Notes under the pieces: generated by a model
Told to the model about the DNA's origin: nothing
Seen by the model: only the letters and a program-made list of their open reading frames with translations
The model's database searches: none
Shown: positions 32,582-46,100 of the stretch, in pieces
How the letters are laid out: each line of letters starts with the position of its first letter
Numbering within the stretch: position 1 is the stretch's first letter
Made by a program: the position numbers and the translations under genes
Assembly: GCA_024195265.1 (NCBI GenBank)
Contig: JAJLRJ010000002.1
Span: forward strand, 46,892,802 to 46,956,801
Source: Dendrophyllia cribrosa
Lineage: Eukaryota > Cnidaria > Anthozoa > Scleractinia > Dendrophylliidae
Direction: 5' to 3'
DNA length: 64,000 bases

Positions 32582-34131
32582 CTAACGGCCATCTCTCAAC
32601 AAATACAATTTCAGTTCTTCGTACTTAATTTTGCCGTCTTTATCCGTGTCACACACTTCCATAAGGGTGGACTTGAAAGTCTTCAGAGCATTGGGGTCAT
32701 CACTGTCACCCTGGAACAGTAAAAAAGGAAACAAACATTTTTTGTACAAGTATTTTCCGTGTTGAGGTGCAGTTGAGCCTCCCGCGTAAGCGACCACCCT
32801 GAAATTAAAGCCAAGGTGCTCCGCTTACGGGAGGCCTGGGGGAGGTACCTTTATGAGGCTGGACGTATATGAAAGGGTAGGGATTTCACGAGTTGAAGTA
32901 TATGAAAGGGTAGGGATTTCACAAAGTATAGGAAAGGGTAGGGAAGTATACAAAAGGGTAGGGAAAACGACCTTTTAATTATTGTAAAAAGGTCCTGTCA
33001 AGATATATCAAACAGACGCACGTCAAGACTATATGAAAAGGTTACCACTTTTCAATGAAAGGTATATGAAAGGGGTAGCATTTTCAATGAAAGCCGGGTA
33101 TATGAAAGGGATGTACCTTTTCTGTCAAAAACGGTATATGAAAGGGTAAGGGTTTGGACCCCGGGGCGTAGCATCACTACATCACTGTCTCACTACAGCC
33201 TGCGCAAAAATGTTCGCAGACGACACTAATATTAGTATTCCTGGCCGTACTCTCGCTGATCTTGAACCGATGATGAACTCTAAACTCGCGAATCTCAATT
33301 GCTGGCTAAAAACGAATAGGCTTAGCCTTAACGTTGCGAAAACCAAGTTCATGATCATAGGTTCTCGTCAGAGGCTACTTGTGGAGAGTAATGACGAAAT
33401 CTGTGTCAGTTTAGAAAATCAACAAATCGAGAGAGTGGATCATACTACGTCGCTAGGTCTTACAATCGACGATAGACTCTCTTGGTCAAATTATATTAAC
33501 GAAGTATGTAAAAAGGTATCTTCAGCAATAGGTGCTCTGAAGCGCATTAGGCCTTTTGTCTCTCGATCTACAAATTTATAACGCCCTAATCCAGCCCCGT
33601 CTCGATTACTGTAGCCCCGTCTGGGATGGGTTTAGTAACCAACTGAGCGATAAACGGCAAAAATTACAGAACCGTGCAGCCAGGGTGATTGCGAGGGCTA
33701 ATTACGAGACAAGCTCCAACGTACTCCTGGAAATGCTGAAATGGGATTCACTCTCAGTAAGGCGAAAAAAGCAAAAGGCAGTTGTGATGTTTAAATCCCT
33801 CAACAAATTAGCCCCAGTGTACTTGTAGGACTTATTCAATACACGAAGCACAAATTACAATTTACGAAATTCGTGCGGTGAACTAACATTGCCGAAGCCA
33901 CGCACCAATTATCTAAAGCGTAGCTTTAGCTATAGCGGGGCTCAGTTGTGGAACTCCTTACCACAAGATGTAAGGAATATCAAGTCAATAGGGCAATTTA
34001 AAAGGGAAATAAACCGACTATTTCAATCATCGGTTTCCCACTCGGCAACCTTGTAAAACAGTAAGTGAAGTGTATACATATTTTTAATGATATAATTGTC
34101 ACTTTTTATATACTGAATGATTTTACCGAGT

Positions 34132-34163
<32 letters not shown>

Positions 34164-37100
34164 TGTATGTATGTATGTATGTATGCATGTATGTATCCCC
34201 GTACAAAACTTTGTTGGGTACCCCTTCCCCCCCCCCCCCCCCCCCTCCCCTCGGGACGGGATGTTGTCGCTTACGAGAGAGTTTATAGACCACGGAGCGT
34301 CTTGACTTGAATCACATGATTGAACCTGTCTCTTAATCATATGATCCTATAGCAATTTCAATGTTCAAAGCACCTATTAGCGCTGTAGCGCTGTACCATA
34401 TTCAAGTTTTGATGCAAAGGACCAAATTGTAATGGACTTGTACAGTATAAGGACTATAAGCGAGTGGTCGCTTACCAGAGGTTAAAGAGAATAGAAAAAT
34501 TCAAATCACCAGGGTTGGTTGTGTAATCCTGCACTTTATCTCCACACTAATGGTTCTGTCTTTCTCTATAAGAATATTTTTATTCAATTTAGTTCTATAT
34601 TTGGTGGAATTTGACGATAGAGCAGTTTTCAATTGAGTGTCAAAAGTAATTACACAATTGCTTTGGTTTTGCATTGCTACGCTTTGTGATTGGCTAAAAA
34701 ATCTCGCGCCACTTTCTCGACCAATCAGAAGTAAAACCAAACCAATCGTGACTTGCTCGCACGCGTTTTCCCGCGCTTGGCGCCGCCGACATGTAATTGC
34801 TTCGAGCTCTGATTGGTTCATTGGATTGTTTACGACTGCTGTGATTGGTCAGAGTAATTACTTTGGTTTTGGTTTTACCACACTCAATTGAAAACTGCTC
34901 TATAATATGGAAATAACTAAAAAGGTATAAGAGAAATTTTGTTATTTCGGCGAGACAGTGCTCCTTTAAATAATTGAAAACGCTTTGAATGCAATAATGT
35001 CAGGCACTTACCCCTTCCTGGGAACTTAAAAGGTCATGAACGAGAGCCTCAAGTTCTTCATCAGCAATATAACCATTTTTATCCTAGGAAATGAGTGAGT
35101 GAGTGAGTGAGTGAATTAGCCACCGTTACCGATAACCCGTTCATTACGCTTGCACGTATTCACGAGTTAAAAAGCGGCAAAGAAGTGGGGCGAAGTTGAG
35201 CAAATCTACTCGAGGTTTATCTGATTCTTATGCCACTCCAGAGAAAAATATCAGCACGTAATATTAGGCAGCAACTGAAGGAATTACAATAGTGGAATGT
35301 TTTGCCACGTGGCACATGATGAAATGGCGTTTTCGCGGGTTTATACTTCCAGCGACAAAATTCTCCAGGGCCCGGTTGTTCGAAAGCCGGTTAACGCTAA
35401 CCCAGGATTAAAACTTAACCGAGGATTTAATTTCTCTTGTTAGAAGTGTTTTCAAAAGCTAATTAAAAGTTACATGGAAAGACAAGTCAGAGACGAAACT
35501 AAAGGGCAAAAATACTCTGGAAAAATCTCTATTGATTAATCATTAAACTGGATCGAATCGAAATTGATACTTACCCTGGGTTAGCTTAACCGCGCTTTGA
35601 ACAACCCCGCCCATATTTTTGGAGTATTTTGCCGGGCAGCCTTGTCTAGGAGTTTCTCCGCCCACACGCTTGCCCGCTTGTCCGGTTGCCCGCCCACCCG
35701 CGCCTGCCCTCCATTTTGAACGCGGACAAGGTCCTGGGGATCGGTGACGATGTTGCCATAATGAATTGAGGCCGAGCATATCTATATATCTTAAGGAGTG
35801 CCTTAAATCCTCCGTCCTCTCCAGAGTACAGAATGTAGCATCGAAGATGCCAGACTTCACAGCACAATCACGATTCACATCGGGGTTGTTCATAATTAGT
35901 CCTTTTCTTTAAGGTATACAAAAATAAATTCAAAGATCGTCATGAATTTGACTTGCCTCGTCATACTTGGACCATATTTCATTCAATTGTTCCAAGCTCA
36001 ACTTGTCAACCTAAGAAAACAACGACACCATGCTCATAAATTCTTGTAAATTTCAGACGTGAATTATTTCTCTTAGGAAGAGCACATGATTTCCGCTTTG
36101 GACATTTTTTAATACACACAAGAGAAAATATACGCAACAATTTAAAACTTATCTCGAAAAGATTTGTTCATCGTGAAAGCATAACAGCTCATAACCACCA
36201 TTGGTGATTGAACCTTAATTTTCAGTTCACTTCCGCATTGAAGAAATAAACTAAAGTCAAATACATGTAAAAGGTTAACATGAAAGTTCCAAAATGTGAT
36301 AGCTTATTTCTCATGAAGTTATCATGCATTTAATATCATCTCTTGTTAGCCCTGGCAGTTTAATGTCTCTATCCATTTAGTGTGTATGGTTTATGGGATT
36401 ATCTTTCCCTCCCGGCATAGTAAATCGAACCCAATCGAACTAAATTTCAATCGAACTCAATCGAACTCAATTCATGGATTGAGTTCGATTGAGTTCGGCA
36501 ATCGAACGAAATCGAACTCACCGAAAAGAAAAAATATCAATCGAACCCAATCGAACGTTCGATTTTCGAACTCGTGATTTGTGTAAAACAGGCGTTGAAA
36601 ATCCATAACCAGATCTTGGAAGCTCGAGTTACTTCAGCCCGGAGTGTAACGCACGTGTTTCTCGTAAACGAAGAAATTCCGCAGAAATGGCTTCAGATGA
36701 GCTGTGGGTTGTAAGCTTCAAATGCGTAGTAAAAGGCTACCAGGAATGCCGCTTTGACGTCAAGGATGGAGAAGTTTTCAAGGTTTTAAAGAAAATGGGC
36801 AAGAAAGGCCGTGCATTCCGAATTGCAAACGAGCGTGGACAATTAGGTCACCTTCAACGTAAACTGGTTGCTTCCCTATGGCCTGTAAAATTAATGCTTC
36901 GATAACTTGGTAAGTAAAGATGTTTGTAAGGGATTCAATAGACCCGGGAACAGATCCAACCGAAACCTTTGATGGGCTTGCTTTGTATAGGTTTACCAGA
37001 GCCAATCGAACGCAATCCATTTAATTGTGTTCGATTGAGTTCGGTTTCCGAACTCAGTCGAACACAATCAGATGGATTGAGTTCGATTGAGTTCGATTTG

Positions 37101-40100
37101 TTCGATTGAATTCGATTTGTTCGGAAATCGAACTCACTGAAAGTCCGGTGTTCGATTTCGTTCGATTGCCGAACTCAATCGAACTCAATCCACGGATTGA
37201 GTTCGATTGAGTTCGATTTTCGAACGTTCGATTTACTATGCCGGGTTCCCTGAACACGTTCGAAAAAGTGTTATCTAAATACAAAGGATAATAGAGATCT
37301 TTGTTTCGTTGATCGTACGTGGGCAAATATATCAGTAGCAAAAACGCAAAGAAACTTCAAAAGACTAGAAAGGAAAACCCAAAAACCAAAAAATATTTGG
37401 CAGCAACAATTACAACATTTTTAAGTATTTTTGATTCACTTTAAAACCCACTTGTCAATGCTATAATTTTCTTTAATTATGATTTTCGTTGATGGGATTG
37501 ATAACCATGTAAACACCGGAAGCCTATAGACAGTTCACCAAACAGTGTTCTGTGGAAATTCAGCCATGGAACTAGGGTTTCGTGGAATATTACCCCAAAT
37601 TTCTTCAAAATGTTTTCTTCCACAGGGAGAATTCTGCAAACAAAAAAAAAGAGAACTGTCACAAGCAATTTGGAAACTACTACGGCTAACCATGAAAGCA
37701 AGGGAATCGATCGCGGTCAATGAAGGAAAAAATACCATTTCGCCGAGAAAGAGTTTACTTTTTAAATACCACGTGCAGAAATGTAGCAAAACGACGTAAA
37801 TGGTCAGTCACTCGAGTTTTCAGTCAATGACGATAAATGCTTGTCGCCCCAGGGAGGGAGAGAGTGTGGTACTCAGGTATATTAGTGACAAAAACGTTCG
37901 ACGGCATTTTTTGGGCTTGAAATTGCTACTCTCCCCTGGATGGGATGCTAGTCCATCACAGCATTAAAATTTTACTCAATACTCTCAATAAGCATCATCT
38001 CTCTCATAAAACAAAACTCCGAAAGCCAGCCTTTTTATAAGCAGCGACGATAACCTTACACAAAGCTAAGGTTATTTAAAACTTTATAAACACCGCATTA
38101 AACACAGCCGCGCCGAAAAAATATGCCATTTAATACATTAACAACATAAATAAATAAATAACAACAAATATTTAAACAGGGTAGCCACTTCAGTTATACA
38201 ACTGTTATCAGTGTGGAGGTTCCAAACACCGAGCTGATAAAACGAGGCTGAGCTGAGTTTTTTGTTTTCAAGGTGTTTGGATAATGATTAAATATTCTTT
38301 CTAGTGTTTGACATGGCTTTTCAAACTGAGAAAACGATAATGTGTGCTAATATACACTGAATATATATATGCCATTTTCATGAATTCTGGTAATCTGGTA
38401 ATAAGTTCGTGTTCCAGTACACCAAATTGAAAATCAATAACAATGTTGTCCCCTAAACCACCACCAATCCTAACCACCCGTCATGGAACATCACTACACA
38501 TCATCTTACGTTGCTAGACCTAATCAACTTCCCTAGAAATCATCTAATGGAACTAGACATCATCCGACATCACTAGGCATCATACAGGATACTGGAACAC
38601 GAACTTATTCCCGGTAATCTCGTACCCAGATCTCTCACGGTCAGGTTCAGTAAATCCACACGAGTGAGATCTGGGTACGAGATTACAATTCTGGTAGTTA
38701 TAACAAAATGACGCCATTTTGAAAGTTGATTTTTCTTGATGATGTCAGGAAATGTTTCTTTTTTCGATGATTTTCTTTGTTCACACTTGACGAAAAAAGA
38801 ATTTGAGAAATTTATTTACCGACTTACTTTGACATTTCCGACAAGGACAACTTTCCATCCTTGTTTCCATCGAATAAGTCGAGCTATAAGACAAGAAAAT
38901 TAGAAAATATCAATAAAGAACAAACTCTTAACTGACGGATCGGAACGCAGAAGCCTTCGGTGTTATTGGTGCCCATATATTCTTGGCTTGCACATGACAT
39001 CATAAAACTTCAAAAATCTAAACTATATTTCCTACAAAGTTGTTTCTAACAAGAATCAACGAAACTGCAAATACCGTGAACGATCAATTGAAAAATCGTT
39101 CACGGTATTGCATTTTTTTTTTTTATTTCTAACATCATGGTATGTGGATACCAGTGTTACAATCCTTCACAAAACGTTTCAGGTTTTAACGATGTTTTGC
39201 GTTTTGCTTCCGATTTGTAAAGGTTTTAAATGTGTCACGCAATTCGTCACGCTACTTCAGATAAAACATACAATAAATTGCAAGGCTGATCTGACTACAG
39301 GGGCGGATCCAGGATTTTTCTTAGGAGGGGGTGCACCTCTAAGGAATGACGTAACTGAAGGGTGACGTAAACAAATTTTAAAAGCGAACAACGCAGACTA
39401 GGTCATCTCAGGGGGGGGGGAGGGGGGGGGGGGTGCGCACCCCCTGCACCCTCCCCGCCCCTGGACTACGTAACAAAGTTGACTTTGCGAGACACCAATG
39501 CGACAGAAACCGATAAAGTAGGGTTGCAACCGTGGACCGATGTTTCGTTCTGATTGGAACTCGTCAACACGGTGTAGCAAACTAAAAACGAATGCAAGAA
39601 TGCAGGAGCAAATGGATTAATCAATGTCACCCGAATCACGCTGCCACATCACATGTTCCAGCGAACAGGGAGTCCCGAATGTCACAGTGGTGTCTCGCAA
39701 AGAAAAAAGTAACTAAAGATGCTTATAATCCGATTTAATGGAACTTATAGCGAATCCGATCTTTTGTGCTGAGATGTTTGGTGTAATTAAGACCTTGAAG
39801 TTTTTGCCTTCATGTTGGTGTCCCTAAGTGGTACACCAAAATGGCCGCTCCGTACATATTAACTACTAGAAATACGTGTCTCGCAGAACCTCGCGAAGCT
39901 CGGGGGAGGGTGCACCGCGAGTCGAAACTCTCGATTTGCGTATGAGGCTTTTTGCCAATCCACTTCGTCTTCTTTGCAACCAAAAACGTTGGTAAAAGGT
40001 CCTTTCGATGTTTCGCGTACCCTTTTTCCCGTCCGCCATCTTTGTTTACCATGCTCCTATATATAAGCATACATGAAGTAGTACCAAACTGTTGCCAGGC

Positions 40101-43100
40101 AACTGCAGGACACCATCAAGTATATATATAAATATAATTTTCGCTCGAATTCGCGCGGCTTAGCTCCCGAGGCACGACAAATTTATTAACCTCGCTTCGC
40201 AAGGAAAAAATGTCTAATACTCGTTCGCCTATATTAACAACTCTTGAACGAAATGCTCTTGCGCTTCACAATTTGGCCTAGATGTGCAGTTTTAAACTCT
40301 CTAAAATTCGATAAACATTTTGGAATCAAAATCTGTTTTTAATGTTTCTGAATTTTGATATGACGTACGTGCACACCAAGATGAGTATGTAGATAAGGTA
40401 GGATGGTGTTAGCCTGTCAATCACAAACCCTTGCGGGTTTCAATTTGTTTTTTTAGGGGTGAGGGGGTAGGAGGGAGGAGCCGGGGGAGAACAAATTTGT
40501 TACTTTTGAATAGAACAGTTTGACGAAGGATAATTAATTGTTTATGTGTTGGTACTCGCCTTCGAAAGTTGCTTTTGTTCTTGGTATATGTTCATATAAA
40601 GAAACACAGATGGGCTGTTGATCACAGGCTTTAGTTTGTTTCTATTTACTGTAATATAATTTTAGATTTGAATTTTCTCGTGGGCAACAGATAAAGTCGT
40701 TCAAATTTTAGTCGTGGGCTCACAGTAATTGGTGCAAGCAGGAGCCATACTGAACTAAATCAAGATATTTCTCAGCGAGGTCTTGTTGTAATTTGAAAGG
40801 GAAACTGAAAGAAACTGAGTCTCATGTTCATCAACGAAGGAAATTTCGGCCGCTATGTTTTTTTCAATTTCTCAACGCGGCGTCCTCGCAGACTCACGCG
40901 CGTGTCACCTGCGATGGCGCAATTTGTGCTAAAAATAGCCCAAATGGTACTACACATGGGGACATGCAGTTCTATGGAAATGACAAAGAGTTTCGGTCGC
41001 CGTTCCTGCCAAGTTTTTCGGAGCTTAATAAGACTAATAAATAAAGTTCACCATAAATCATTTCACGAATGAAGGTTTACGATCGACACTGAAATAATCT
41101 CTTGGTTTTTTGTTTTTTGGTTGTTTGTTTGTTTACAATCGCTGTAAAATAAAGTTCATTCTGAAAATAACCTTTATCACTATTGTTTTCATTATTTTTA
41201 AAACTTACCATGGCCATGGCATAATCGTCGATTCTTTGAGGGTTCAGTGATTGCCCTTCGCGACCAAGCAGATCCGTCAGAAACCCCTGATAAGGAACGT
41301 AACATAAGATCAAAGTAATTCCTACCTCTATTTAGTAATTAATATTTTTTCTACAGAACAAGACAAAACATAGCTCAGCCCAACTAAGAGAGGTGATCCC
41401 CTGTTTTGGTTGCCAAGAAAGTTGCCGCATTTCAGTATTAAAAGCTCTCCCCTTCCCTTCGAGTTCAATAGCAGCTTGCCATAAGCAAACGTAAGTCGGA
41501 ATTTTTTCTTGACTTTTTTCGATTTTTGTATTCCGTGCCTCTTTCAGTGACAAGTCGTTTGTTTCAGTTTTTTATTGAGCAGTTTTCATTGAGTGTCGAA
41601 AGTAATTCCATGATTGCTTGAGTTTTGCATTGCTTAGCATTTGATTGGCTAAAAAAGTTTGCGCCACTTTCTCGACCAATCAGAAGTAAAACCAAATCCA
41701 ATTGTGAGTTTATCGCACGCGTTTACTGCAAAAATCCTGGAATTATTTGTCGCGTATAAAAATATATGATGATATGTCTTCGTTTCGTTCGAACAGCGGA
41801 TTCAGATTACCAGAAAACAACCTCCGAAAACGCCATGTCATCGTGTGTCACCTGGGGAGAAGTTAGTATAATAGAGCAGTTTTCAATTGAGTGTCAAAAG
41901 TAATTTCGTAATTGCTTTGGTTTTTCATTGCTACGCTTTGTGATTGGCTAAAAATTCTCGCGCCATTTTCTCAACCAATCAGAAGTAAAACCAAAACCAA
42001 TCGTGATTTGCTCGCACGCGTTTCCCGCGCTTGGTGCCGGCTGCATGTATTTGCTTCGAGTTCTGATTGGTTTATCGGATTGTCTGCGAGTTTTGCGATT
42101 GGTCAGAGTAATTACTTTGGTTTTGGTTTTACGACACTCAATTGAAAACCGCTCTATGTCGCGAACTTTGATTTTGTCCTCTGTTGAAAGTGCAAGTAAC
42201 GGCATCCATACCTTCAGCTCATCGCTCTCTATGTATCCTGAGTGGTCCTGGTCATAATGGTTCCAAACCTTCAATTTAATAAGATGAGAAGAGTATATGA
42301 TCCACCGAAACAACTTCGCAAAGGATCATGATACGTATTGTAATGTAAAATCAACTATTATTAAATGCTATATAAGCAAGGAAAATCTCTATTAAGCCAC
42401 TCGGGTGGCTTATTTATTTAAAGTACTTTCGTGGGGTGGCTTATTAGAGAGGGGGGCTTAATAAAGAGGGGGGGGGGGGGGGGGGGGGGGGCTTATTGAT
42501 TTAGCAAAATGCAGCACGATGTATACTATCAGGTTATAATATGATATGACTGACTTTGTTCAAGCATCGTAATCTCAGGATTAAACCGTTTAATGTTACA
42601 ATTACATTATTTTTACCTATATGATGGTTTATACCTGGTTTAGACCTGGTTTATACCTGGTTTATACCTGGTTTATACCTGGCTTATACCTGGGTTATAC
42701 CTGGTTTATACCAATAACAATAGCCACTTTATCACGGTTCAAGGGTATTGAAGTAAGTAAGGGGGAGGGGTGGCGGTGGCTTAATAAATTTCTTCTTCTA
42801 AAGAAGGATGGCTTATTAGAAAGGGGGGGGGGGGGGGGGGGGTTATTTGAGAGGGGTGGCTTAATAGAGATTTTATGGTAATATAAAATGAGATGTCAGT
42901 GGGATATTTTCTCAAACCTTGAAGAACTCCACGCTGGTCAAAGCGACATGGTGCTGGAACTGGACCAGAAAATTCTCCTCGGTTGGAAGGATCCTGGTGA
43001 GCTGTAAAAATGGTTTATTGAAAGTCACACTTACGTAGTACATGAACACACAATAAAGAACATTTGCTAGTGTTATGTAAAAAAACATGCATTGGATATA

Positions 43101-46100
43101 GAATGATATACTTCATGGATGTAGTCCTTCTGCCCGCCCCCCACCACCAATCTTTACCTCTCGCTCTCTCTAACAATTCATTTTCCAACAACTAACAATG
43201 CCTTGTTTGTCAGAAATGTCAAAAAAAAAATGGACATAACTCAGCTGAATGCACCCGGTATCAAACAACTAAAGTACCGTAAATCCCCCTCCCTCTCAAA
43301 TAAGCCCCCCCTTGGCTTCTCTTGTCCTTCATAACCAAAACAATAAACGACAGACTGTATTTAACCGTACTTTTTTACTGTAAAAATCCGGGCACGAATT
43401 CACATACAGCACTCGCGAGGAGGATTTACAGTATGACGGGGGTACGTAAGGGATAAGGATAGCAACACGGTAAAGTAGATTACGTGTGAGTCATACCTCT
43501 TCCAAGTCAAGTCTGCCATCAAAGTTCATATCGTACTTCATTAAAATTTCCTCCTTCATCTCTGCGATTGATTTCTTGTCGACCTCAACCTGATAAAAAA
43601 GTTTTTTTTATCACCATTGCATAAACCTGTGAAAGAGCCTGCTGCTTTTCTTTTTTATCCGCTTTGCCGTTAGGATTGGAGACTACTTTGTTAAAAGGAC
43701 AGCTGTTAAGCAGTGAGAAAACTGGAAAACTGTTTTCTTTGGATTAAAGTGCCAGTTCGATCAAATTTTTAAATTCCGGTCCATTTTTGTGTATTTTTCG
43801 AAAGGAAATAATGCATTTAGTATCCTGTCTAAACCGTTTTTCAATCCGATCAAGGGAAAACGGTTGTTTTTTTCGGCCTCTCTCACAATCACTATTCAAT
43901 CACTTAGACGATAACAAACAGCGATAGCGGCTCCTCTGCACGCGCGTTTGGCATTTTGATGCATTTCGTTGCCGTGCCTGCAAAACAATAACTCCGAAGA
44001 AAGGAATTTGTGAGTCTCTGACATCACTCTCACTGGCTATCCAGCTTTCGTATATGTACTGGTACATTATAATTGGAAAATCCTTCTAAAATTGTTATAT
44101 TTATATTTAGTATAGCTGTTTAGTTAGTTTGAGAGATGCGATGTATGATGTCGGTTTTCAAGGGGGAGTTGATTGACTTGATTTGATATAAAAGTTTATT
44201 TTTGTTTACTTTAAAAACGAGCACAATGAACATGAACCCATAGCATTGTTCGTAACTTCTTAATTTTTGTTTTTTCATCAAAGCAAATTAAAGAGTAAGC
44301 ATAAGTGTCATTTTGGAACAAGGGGACATTGATTATTCCTAATTCACGATTTTCCTTATAACAACTAACCTGCAGGGGGGTGAAATGAATTATTATATTG
44401 CGTTTAATAATTATGGCAAGCTAAGATATGAGTAAGGGGCTGATTACATGGCGAATTTCAGCCCGGTAGGCGGGCTGGAATTTTGTTGCGATTACATGAC
44501 GAATTTCTGCCTGGGCTGACAGCCGTAGCCGCCATCTTGTTTCATTGAAAATAAATCATTGCACATGCCCAAGTGCACTTTTCTACCCAGGTGACCTCGC
44601 TTTTCAGCCCGGGCTGAAATTTCATTCTGATTACATCAGGTTTTTGAGCCCGTTTTCCCGGGCTAAAATTTCCAGCCCTGGCTGGAAATTTCAGTCCGGG
44701 CTAAAACTTTCTTCATGTAATCGCAAACGTCGTTTTAAGAAGATTTGTTCAAAAAAAACGGGCTGAAATCAGTCAGCCCGCCTAACCGGGCTAAAATTCG
44801 CCATGTAATCGGCCCTTAAGTTACCACATTACCTGTTTGGTACTTTCTTTACAAAGCGCAACTAAAAAATCATCTAATTCCCCAGCCTCGATGTAACCAT
44901 TTCCTGAAAAGTAATGAGAAAAAAAAAAACGTTTTAAAGACCATTTTTATTTCTGCTAAATTCTAATCATTGTAGAATATGGCTTGAAATCGTTTATTAT
45001 TCATTGAAACACAGCGTCGCATTAACGTTGAATTGTTCACGTTCGACCGGCATCTTGTCATAATATGGGTCAATTATCTTCAGTTTTTGGCACCTTTCCC
45101 GGAGGCTTGCGTAATAAATCACCTGTTTTACGATGTCCCTGCTCAAATGACAATGATAACGCAGCATGATAGATCTAGCAGCGGAAGATATAAAAATAAG
45201 TCAAAAACGGAAAGAAGACTACCCCTAAAAGATACCATTCATCGGAAATGGACATATACCGCGCGCTTGAAACAAATAAGTGGCAATCAATCTCCGGTAA
45301 TGAGAACGGTCACTAACACAGTATGACCTTTTCTCTTTAACCCATGAATACGCCCAAGCGCAATGAACGGGTTATCGGTAACGGTGGCTAATTCACTTAC
45401 TCACTCGCTTACTCGCTCACTCGCTCACTCCTTCCATCAGCTGTAAACTTTTTTTTTTTTTAAATAACAATGCAAATTTTATTCAGATATACTAAAATAC
45501 AGTAAATACAGTGTTTTGATTAGAAGTAGACTTACAGAGACATTTGAATATTTACATAATCATTTGCATAGTTATTTTTAACACAAAGAATTGTTTACAG
45601 TACAGTCAGCTGTAAACTTAGTGACGTAATGCTTTGTTACGAATGCGTTTCGTAACAAGATCAACGTGAATCCAGCGATAACAAAAGCTAATTTGTTATG
45701 AACGAATATAAACAACAATAAGCATAAGGATGTTTCGCATTTGGAGTCCTTAATGCAACATTAAAATCGATCTAAAAGGGGTTTTTCAACCGAGAAACGC
45801 GTTTTAATGCGTATCTACCTTGAAATAATAAAATTTACTAAGTGTTCCGCTATGGTCTTGTGGTTTAGTGCTGGGAATGGCAGTTGGGAGGCCCGAGATC
45901 AAGTCACGCTCAGGGCCTTTTTTTCTTTTCTTTTTTTCTCTTTTCTTCTTCCTTCGGACTGGATATTATGAAAGTGATGTACTGTTTTTTTTTTTTTGCG
46001 TTTGTCAAAAATCCTTACGTTTAATTCTAAAAAAAAAACATATCGAACCGTGTCAGTGTGAAAACATAAGCTTACCGCAATATTGCGTTGCGCTTTAGCA

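Noticed and set aside
41912..42145. Open frame 'MLWFFIATLCDWLK...' and the similar one at 34637-34891
   Set aside because: They resemble each other only because both are translations of the CCAAT-rich MITE.
45033..45326. 97-codon plus-strand frame in the gene B intron
   Set aside because: No domain or conserved pattern visible and no repeat-element context; most likely chance.
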